Source of the DNA: Ampelocalamus luodianensis
Taxonomy: Eukaryota > Streptophyta > Magnoliopsida > Poales > Poaceae
NCBI GenBank assembly: GCA_036346255.1
Contig: CM070633.1
Span: 11,222,001 to 11,286,000 of the forward strand
Length of the DNA: 64,000 nucleotides
Direction of reading: 5' to 3'
Under the pieces are notes generated by a model, which saw only the letters and a list, made by a program, of their open reading frames with translations, had not been told where the DNA came from and ran no database searches. A program made the position numbers and the translations under genes. Shown here in pieces: positions 56,751 to 64,000 of the stretch (position 1 is its first letter; each line of letters starts with the position of its first letter).

Positions 56751-58002
56751 TGTAACATCCCAAATTTTCAGTTCTATTAAAAAGAAAATTTAATTAATTC
56801 CCTTCAATTTTTTGGATTTTAAAAATATTTTCCGTAATTATTTGAAAGCCAAAATAAATTATTTACAAATCTAAATACCAATTTTAAGTTGAAAATATTT
56901 TCATTAAGTTCAAAATAATTCAGGGAGTTTCTATGAATTTTTCCAAACTTTTTTTTAACTCTATTTGCTATTTTCTAAAAACCTATTTCATTTCTTGTCA
57001 TTTCTATAAATAAAAAATCATTAAAAATGATAAATTCAATCTCGGGCTGAATTTCTTTTCCCAAGGCCCACGTTTTCCTTCCCAGCCCACGACCTTTTCT
57101 CCTTTTTCCCCATACCCATACCGTCCCATGTGCCCCAGCCGCACGCGCGCTGGCCCACTCCACTTTCCCTCTCTCCCCCTCGCTGACAAGTGGGCCCGCC
57201 TTGTCAGCTTCATCTTCAACCTCGTGCGACCCACCGTCACCATTCTTGCTGCTCCCATGCATAATTGCGCCAGTTTCTACTCACGGTCATGCACATTAGC
57301 ACCCATGATCTCCACTCCATCTCCTGCTTTCACCTATGCGTTTCCAAATCGCGTTAATGGCCACTTCCACTGCTGGCGAGTTAAGGCCCACACATGATCT
57401 CCACCTCTTTCCATCCCCTCTCCCTATAAAAGGGAGCACCCCTTCACAATCTCCTCATTCTCTTGCTGTAGCCCTAGCCCCTCTCACTCACTCTCATAGC
57501 TAGAATTTGAGTTTGAAGCCGCCAGTCCCCGAGGTGCACCGCCGTCGATTGTGCCACTGTCATTGGAGCTTCGTCATAATCGACCACACTAGGAGCTTCG
57601 CCGTCGCACATTCCACACGGTGCTCATGTTCTCATCATCAGAGCATCACTGGAACGCCTACTTCACCGTCGACCCGAACGCACTGCCGCTTTTCTTCCTC
57701 CTTGCTGGCCACCCCGTCACGTTCCGCCACCACTTTGGTGTGCATCAGGTCCACTACACCCTCCTCTATCATTTGCGCACATTCACGTTCGTCGCCGTGG
57801 CGTGTAGCACCGACGGCCATAGGGTCCCGAGCACCGCAGCTGCTGCGAGGTGACGTCTCACCACATGGCGCCACCTGGCAGCTCCGTGTGCGCTACATCA
57901 ACTTAACTATCCTAGTCAACACCCACATGGCTGCTGGCATGGCTATTGGCATGGCGCTAGCAGCTATTCTATGCGCCTGGTCCACCATGGACCAGTGCGT
58001 TC
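56751..58002 (+). mobile_element. LTR H (right copy), 3' end undefined
   Basis: It starts TGTAACATCCC. An AT-rich 370 bp is followed by GC-rich DNA and TATAAAA at 57425-57431 in CCCTATAAAAGGG. Downstream open frames (57507-58007) overlap one another and have no domain. The LTR's right end is not visible, because proteasome gene sequence begins at about 58003. Confidence 0.6.
57425..57431 (+). promoter_or_regulatory. TATA box of LTR H
   Basis: TATAAAA in a CCCTATAAAAGGG context. Sense transcription from here would run into the proteasome fragment at 58003. Confidence 0.6.
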
Positions 58003-58481
58003 GCTGAAGAAGATGACGAACTGGACGCAACGATGATGCAGTGCAGTCCTCCCAACTATAGGTATGATTTTTTTAGGTTTATGTTGTGTTTCAATTTTAG
58101 ATATGGTTTCAGCCCTGAGTTATATTGTGTTCCAACTTTAGAAATGTTCCCCCTCTCCCCCAATTTTTGCTGCAGATGAGATCCCAACCGGAATTGTGTC
58201 CCAAATGTAATGCTAAATGTTATTGAGATCATGAATCTTTGCTAACTTTATGCTACGCTTTCTATTGCAATTTATGCAATCAGATCTGCATGAAGATTTC
58301 AAGGCCACCGAGGTAGAGGTATTACTTTGGTTTCTAGATAAATACACACCACCTCATTTCCTAAGGTTTCTGGGTTTTGTTCCTGTTATGTGCGCTTATG
58401 CTATGAACTTGCGTTTCACAGGTCGGTGTTGTGAGGAAAGAAGACCGTGCTTTCAAAGCACTCATCATGTCAGAGGAAATG
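58003..58481 (+). pseudogene. Captured 20S proteasome alpha-subunit fragment (PAA/PSMA6-like)
   Basis: Three exon-like pieces match the C-terminal region of a plant 20S proteasome alpha subunit. Exon 1 ends near 58061 and reads KKMTNWT, then after a one-base shift DDAVQ. Exon 2 (about 58271-58318) reads MQSDLHEDFKATEVE. Exon 3 (58422-58480) reads VGVVRKEDRAFKALIMSEE. Introns between them begin GT and end AG (58062 onward, and 58319-58421), and a GT donor follows exon 3. The family pattern is LQSxLxEDFKATEIEVGVVR. The last exon and the N-terminal three quarters are absent. Retained introns mean a DNA-level or unspliced capture. It directly abuts LTR H. Confidence 0.7.
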
Positions 58482-59199
58482 TGAGTTTTCCTGAACTGAC
58501 TTGTTAGGGATCCTGTACTTCTCATGTGATGGTACATGTTAGGAACTACTCATGAGCTTTGTTAGAAAGCAGTTCAACATGAAAACAAAGGCTAGGGGAC
58601 TCCGTTCAGATTATGCATAGATCCAACTATTGATTTTAACACCACCTCTTTCGGTTTCACATGAGTGATCTTGAGTTCAGCTTGACCTCTTGCTCCATGT
58701 TATCTTTGTGCATAAAGTTCAGAACCAACAAATTGTCTCACAATTTCCATGGACAGGGAATATTTGTTCTTGACACTGGAAACTCCAGTCTCGCCGTATA
58801 AGAGCTTGCACACTAAATTTTTTTGTTTTTGACTCTTATGATATTGAAACAGCTGACCTTTCTTCGAGTTAGATGTTTTGACAGGGTGCACATTTTAATA
58901 TCATGAGAGGTACTGGTTGATTTATGATTGTGTACTGCCACCCATCTTAGCTTCAGTTGTTTCATTGCACTCCTCAAGCCTTGTTTCTCACTACCATCAT
59001 GATTGTAGATCTTGTGTACGTGGGTATCGATTTTTTTGAAAAAAAAAATGGATCTGCAGTACGGTCGCACTGGTGATCCGAACAAAGTGACACAGTGACT
59101 TAATTGGTGATCAATGTGCAGTTCTAGATGCCATTACATCAGTTCTTATCATGTTTTCTCGAAAAAGCGAATTAACATGTCTACCTGAAAAAGCGAAAA
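58482..59199. other. Non-coding, possibly intron or flank of the captured proteasome gene
   Basis: No ORF with a domain was found. The expected last proteasome exon (encoding a DEHLTAISERD-like end) was looked for and not seen. A short repeat of AAAAAGCGAATTA is at about 59165-59208. Confidence 0.35.
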
Positions 59200-62100
59200 A
59201 GCGAATTAGTATTTTTTAACCTACCCGAACAGAACTCTAAGAAGATATCCATCGCTTTTGCAATAGATGCAATAGTACTTAGTACTATTGGGAGAAGCAA
59301 CTTTTGACTCAAAGGTCATTTGAGCAAAACCTGCAGATTTGAAAAAAAAATTTGTAGGTTGAGTTTTGAACTCAACTAAGCTATCTTCCAAAACGTGAAT
59401 GATATTTGGTTTGAACTTGTCCGTTGTAATGTTGTATCCTAACCTTTGCTAACCATAAGAAGTCTTAGACTTATCTAGGATCATGTTCAATTGTTTGTTA
59501 CCTTTAGATAATTTTTCTAAGGTATCCTTAAGGTAAGCATGTTCAGTTGCAAGCTTCGCACATGAATCACAAGATTTATTCTTAATGACTCTAGCATGTT
59601 TCTCCTTATGAATAACAGCTTGAAGCTTAAGGGCTTCACAAGAAGTGCAAAATGCAGAATTAATCTTGTTCTTAATCTTGCCATACTTAACTCTAAATGC
59701 TTCTAGCATCTCATTCATTTCTCACTCACATTCCAAGCAAAAAAGAACAAGCACTAGAGCACACCTTCTCAAAAGCTACCAACTTCCTAGATTCTAGAAA
59801 TTTTTCGTAGGGAGTGGATTTGAATTCAATCAATTTATTTCTAGCATTTTCTAGTTAGTGCAAGGTAATGTCATGAGCATTTTGCAATTTTCTTAGTTTA
59901 GAATGTAAAGCATCGCAAGAGGCACATTCATCATTCTCAAGATTCTTAGCATTTGCAAGTTCAAGAGTAAAACTATCAACTTGACATTCTAAGTCCTTAG
60001 CCCTAGCCATGATCATCTTAAGCACCTTATCCTAACTAAACATTTGCTCATAACAAGCCATCACATCTCATGGAGAGGACTTCATAAGAGGGAGGTCCCT
60101 CATCGGAAGTTTTGACATCGACGTCGATGTGTGCCATGAAGCACATGTCGGTGAAATCATTGCCCTTCTTCTTCTCTTGAGGGAGCTCCACCTTGTCATC
60201 CTCACTCCCAGAGTCCACATCACTCATGGAGTTATCTCCAAAAGCGGTAAGGACCTGGTGAGTGCCCTTCACGAGCTTGGTAGCATCAAAATTGGACTTG
60301 TTCCCTTGGGGCTTCTTCCAAGCCATCTTCTTCTCCTTGTGGTTGCCCTTTCTGATACAGATCAACTTGCAGTTGATGTGTAAGGTGGCCCGATCTTTCG
60401 TGGTACTCGAGTTTCAATCTTGACCGAAGGAAAACCCTAGCTCTTTCGACCGAAGTAAATCACAAGAAGATAACAATCAGCTGGCGTTGAATCAATCAAA
60501 GAGAAACAAAACCAACAGGGCAAAAACAACACCAAACCATGCACCTTGTACACGAATTGATGAGTTGATCCACATGACAACACGGGGATTAGATGGACGA
60601 AGTTCCCCTAATCCTTGTGCAAAAATCAAGAAAACCGTAGCTCAGTTTTCCTGTCCCTCACAACAAAGCCATATGTGCCACAACTTGTGACTTTTTTTGT
60701 TTATTCCTCAAATTTGAACTTGCTTACAATAGGGGGGGTCTAACCCTGAATATATAGGAGGGAGCCCCCTAGTGGACAACCAAGGGGAGGGGGAAAGCCT
60801 CATCCTTGGATTCAGACTAGGGGAGGGTTTCCTAAGCTACTTGGTTTCGGCCATGTAACCCTCCCCCTCTTCCTTATTTATAATTTCTAAAATTAAACTA
60901 ACCTATTACAAATAATTTTGAAATAAATAAACTTTTAAAGAAAAATTCAAATTGGAACTTCACCGTTCTAAATCATTTCGGATTCTGAGGTTGATTATGT
61001 ATTGATTTCGGATTTGAAATTGAAATTGGCTCCTTCTTGTTTTGGCTAAATTGTATGCTTGTCTCTTTGTTAAGTATTCCTTTGCCTGAAATCCATTGCA
61101 AACCATTCCCTCGTCCAATCTTCTCCCTTTCGGCCAAGTCTTCTCCCATGACAGCCACATGCAATCTTAACCCTCCATGTGCCACATGCTTAGGTTCCTT
61201 AGGTTGGCTAGCCCTTCCTTCCTTCCTCTCCTACCTCTCAGCTAAAGCTAGCCCTTGCTATCCCTTGTGTTGTAAAACAACACCAAGTTGACATTTCATG
61301 TTAGTTTGCACTTTATAATCACTTACCAAGTTGGTCGATGCTTATAGGGCCTCATCATTTCCCCTTCAGCTTGTGGTAGTTAGCCCAAATGTGGTAGAGC
61401 TCACCACACACATAGCATGTCACCGAACCACCTCACTTGTTCTTCACATTGTGGTAAGCCCGTGTGAATTTTCTGGATAGGAGGGCTAACTCGGGCTTAG
61501 GGATGTACTCAAGCTCATCTTCATTAATGGCAGAAAGACAAGCAAGGGAAAAGCCCGAAGAGTCCGAAGAACCATCATGAGATCTCTTGAGAGGATTGAC
61601 TACTAAGACCATGTTCTCCTTCTTAAGATAGGATGATCAACTCTCTTGATCTCATGTATTTTGAGTTTGCTATACAACAACTCCAAGGTGAGGCTAGAGA
61701 AGTCGACATTCTCTTCAATGATAGCAGCCTTCATTTCCCACTCCTTGCTGTTGATTGTAGCTAAGAGATGGGTTTCATTCTCAGATTGAGAATACTCAAT
61801 GTCAGCCACTCTCAAATGGTTGAGTACCTTGTTGAAGCGAGTGAATACACCATCAATGCTCTCTCTAGGGCGCATCTCAAACTTGTTGTATTCTTGTTTG
61901 TAGACTGTTCGACGTGCTTGCTTGATTTGGAACGAGCCCTCATGGTAGTTCTCAAGAGTGCTAAATCTCGTACGTGGTCTTAGGGTGATAGATTCTGTCA
62001 TACTCCTGTCTACTAAGCTCGGCATATAGGAGGTTTTTTTGCCTTGTTGTTGTTAGTCAAGAGGGCTGCTGAAGTTGGCATAGCAACCTCAGGCAAAACG

Positions 62101-62250
62101 AGCGGAGCTCGAACAACCTCTTATATTGCTTGATCTTCACTCTGAACGTAGACCCGCATGTGGTTCTTCCAATAGGCATAGTCATGCCCATCGAAGATAT
62201 ACGGCTTGGTGGAGTACTTCTCCGTAGCCATATTCATCGACCGGTTAAGA
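59200..62250 (-). pseudogene. gag region of copia element J, interrupted by solo LTR K
   Basis: It starts at about 62233 (MATEKYSTKPYIFDGHDY, then YWKNHMRVYVQS), the DUF4219-type start of copia Gag. The UBN2-type capsid follows at 62025-61603 (YHEGSFQIKQARR, FTRFNKVLNHL). A zinc knuckle at about 61430-61368 reads CYVCGELYHIWANY and has lost its last Cys. After the K insertion come a Lys/Asp-rich linker (60365-60048) and a long Leu/Lys coiled-coil with CDSCAKL (59718-59449). Stops and frameshifts are present. Protease, integrase and RT are not in the window. Confidence 0.75.
60353..61357 (-). mobile_element. K: solo LTR of the element A family
   Basis: On the minus strand it starts TGATGAGGCCCTATA (61357) and ends CTGTATCA (60353). 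It shares with LTR A the start, the TATATA region (about 60755), the GTAAGCAAGTT stretch and an AAACAACACCAAACCATG segment. Flanks CTTTC (60348-60352) and TTTCC (61358-61362) share TTTC. It splits the copia zinc-knuckle region of J. Confidence 0.7.
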
Positions 62251-62267
62251 TCAAGTTGAAACTGACC

Positions 62268-62281
62268 GGGCTCTAATACCA
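62268..62281 (-). other. Primer-binding site of copia element J
   Basis: The minus strand reads TGGTATTAGAGCCC next to the LTR end, a Met-tRNA-type site with one change. Confidence 0.75.
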
Positions 62282-62283
62282 CT

Positions 62284-63435
62284 TGTTGGACTGAAACGGC
62301 GACTAGAGGGGGGTGGCGAATAGTAGCGATACTCTTTTTCGACACCAACTAATTTCAACTTCTTCTTCTCCTTAGTAGCTATAGAAGCTATGAAGATCAG
62401 ATAATACAAGCACAGTAAAATTCTTGCATTGAAATTGACGAACCCTGAGGCAAAATACCTCTCTATGGCACAAGGCCAGTCTAACCGCCAGGGATGGCTA
62501 GTCTGATCGCTTGTGGCCTGGCAGCAATAGCCTGTAGAGATCACAAATTGACTTAAGTTTCTACTTCGTGATCCAAATCCCCTAAAGTTTCAACCATAGC
62601 TCATCATGAAGATCAAGAACCTATTCCAATCAACGATCGGGATGATTAAGGCCAAGGCTTCATGAATTTCTTGCATGAGATCAAGAAGACATGAGAACTG
62701 AGGAAATTCAAACTTTGACCCAAAAATTTGCTGATGGGCGATGATGGTTAAGTTGACCCTACATGGATTCTCACAAGTCCTAGCGAGCTAGATCACAACA
62801 AGAGCACCAAGAAACCAAGGGAACAAACAAAATCCCAAAAGACATAAAAGAAAGAGCAAGAACAAAATAGAACTCATCTTAGATTGATTCAAGAAAGTGT
62901 TGGTTTACAACAACTACACCATGGAGGACAAAAGCTCAACACTTGAGCATGCAATCAATCCATATCCCTCAAACCTTAGCGTCCTCTACTCCAGTTTCTC
63001 CAAATCACAAATTAGGGTTTCTACATGGAAAGGCTCAGGAGGTGCAAATCCTGCATCGCTCCCTTTTATAGTGGAGGCTAGGTCAAAAGAGAAAACTTTA
63101 TCAGGCACTCGTTAATGCTTGAGTCCTATGACTTCACCCGGTATCCTTGATCGTTTTGGACCTCAGCTCTTCTAGCTTAGTCCCGAGCATCCTCGCCATT
63201 GATCGTCGTTGACTACAAGCCACCTATATAACAATAGACCAAGAAATCATTTTCAGGCACAAGTTCTTCGCAACTTGATACACGTTAGCCAAAACATGCA
63301 TCATGTAACACATATGCACTAAAACCCCTGACTTTGGCCTAACTCATGACGTTCACCACTGCCATGGTGCATGAACCAGTGCCTGGCCGGTCAGACCGCC
63401 GCCCATGGTCGTCGTATTGGCGTCATCTACACCAC
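62284..63435 (-). repeat. LTR of copia element J
   Basis: The plus-strand edge is TGTTGGACTGAAACGG at 62284, adjacent to the PBS, so this is the 5' LTR of minus-strand element J. The right end is not clear and is placed where plus-strand copia coding begins. ORFs inside have no domain. Confidence 0.6.
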
Positions 63436-63800
63436 CCTCATAGGAGTAATTGGTGATGAATATTCTCATCGGGAAAAGCACTCTCAACTTAAATGAGGCA
63501 ATGGGATATCTATTTAAGGCAGAGTCCTTGAAGAAGTCATCGGATTCTTCATTCTCGAGTGATCAAGCATTGGCTGTTGTAGGTGTTACAGGCAAAAGCA
63601 AAAGTCATTGGAAGAAGAATGGCAAGACTAAGGGCATACGTGTATGCTATCTATGTGATGAGAAAGGTCATATGATAAAGGGCTATCCAATTTTGAAGCA
63701 AATGAGGGGTGCATGCTCAGACGTACTACTTGTTAGTCTATTAGGTACTTCTTATGGATGGATACTAGATTCAGGTTGTTGCTTCTATATATAATCGGTG
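63436..63800 (+). pseudogene. Copia gag zinc knuckle and protease start, plus strand
   Basis: The frame 63450-63794 contains GYLFKAESLKK, a zinc knuckle (CYLCDEKGHMIKGYP, last Cys replaced by Tyr) and the protease motif WILDSGC. In copia elements the knuckle and a WILDSGA protease follow one another like this. It is opposite in orientation to J, so it is a separate fragment. It ends at a stop at 63792, then runs into LTR-like sequence. Confidence 0.65.
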
Positions 63801-63819
63801 AGGGAGATGTTTGACAAAG

Positions 63820-64000
63820 ATCAATTCCCACAAGTCCTTGGAAGGTAGATCATAGCAAAAGATCCAATCAAAACCTAAAGAACACAAAAATCCCAAAGGT
63901 ATCAAAGAAAGAGCAATAACAGAAGAACTCATATTGGGGCAAACTTGCTTGGATTTATTCAAGGGATTGTTGGGTTACAACCACTGCACTATGGAGGACA
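63820..64000 (-). mobile_element. Copia LTR fragment related to LTR J, cut by the window end
   Basis: It aligns with 62760-62940. Shared landmarks are CACAAGTCCT, AAATCCCAAA, AAAGAAAGAGCAA, GGTTACAAC and CTATGGAGGACA (CCATGGAGGACA in J). Confidence 0.6.

Larger units (their letters stand above)
49936..57154 (+). repeat. Tandem duplication of a 3.6-kb unit
   Basis: Copy 1 is about 49936-53542 and copy 2 about 53543-57154, aligned along their whole length. The unit starts inside the Angela-like LTR and ends 406 bp into LTR H. At the central junction the GCTGGCC sequence of LTR H joins CAAGTCACATACTCG of the Angela-like LTR, sharing only two or three bases. Confidence 0.9.

Noticed and set aside
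57507..58007. 166-codon ORF in LTR H as a host gene
   Set aside because: It overlaps other open frames, has no recognisable domain and sits in LTR sequence after the TATA box; only the following 58003-58481 part has a real match.
1..64000. tRNA, rRNA or bacterial defence or mobile systems
   Set aside because: No tRNA cloverleaf, rRNA segment or prokaryotic gene order was seen; Met-tRNA matches are primer-binding sites only.

Overview
The window is a repeat-dense stretch of a plant nuclear genome, almost certainly a grass. It holds long Ty3/gypsy LTRs that begin TGTAACAnCCC, chromodomain-type gypsy pol, an Angela-like copia LTR, and a PF04195-type antisense ORF of the kind found in Tat-lineage elements. 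I see no intact host gene, no rRNA or tRNA gene and no prokaryotic feature. Nearly all long open frames are decayed retrotransposon genes or chance frames in GC-rich LTRs. Family names are inferred from motifs; no database search was run.

Layout. 1-1448: unassigned DNA with a minus-strand primer-binding site (PBS) and LTR fragment. 1449-12032: short non-autonomous gypsy element A. Its two LTRs are each about 951 bp, and its 3' LTR is split by a 6.86-kb solo LTR (N1, 4372-11231). 12046-12915: minus-strand LTR fragment. 12916-39270: LTR B, interrupted by a 2.5-kb solo LTR (14025-16536, target-site duplication (TSD) GTAGG) and by giant LTR C (16773-37513, TSD TGGAC). C is in turn interrupted by complete chromovirus-like element D (22240-37122, minus strand, 4.4-kb LTRs, TSD AGTTT). 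The nesting is therefore B > C > D. 39271-42803: Tat-like element E, with a head-to-head inverted copy of its 5' end, an intruding LTR fragment F and an antisense extra ORF. 42804-47897: two more long LTRs, the second (G) rich in tandem repeats and short hairpins. 48054-50064: Angela-like solo LTR (TSD GTTCC). 49936-57154: a 3.6-kb unit duplicated in tandem. Each copy holds a gypsy remnant H (gag, integrase) fused to an intron-containing plant-mobile-domain gene fragment and the start of an LTR. 56751-58481: LTR of H running into a captured 20S proteasome alpha-subunit gene fragment. 59200-64000: copia elements, one interrupted by a solo LTR (K) of the A family.

The most interesting signals are structural. 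A run of seven consecutive short hairpins with unrelated stems lies inside one LTR (15841-16032). Serial hairpins also occur in LTRs E and G. A stem-loop with compensatory changes recurs in most of the long LTRs. Two host genes were captured with introns still present. Paired copies also differ repeatedly at CAG/CTG sites, which may be base-calling error and should temper any reading of the frameshifts.
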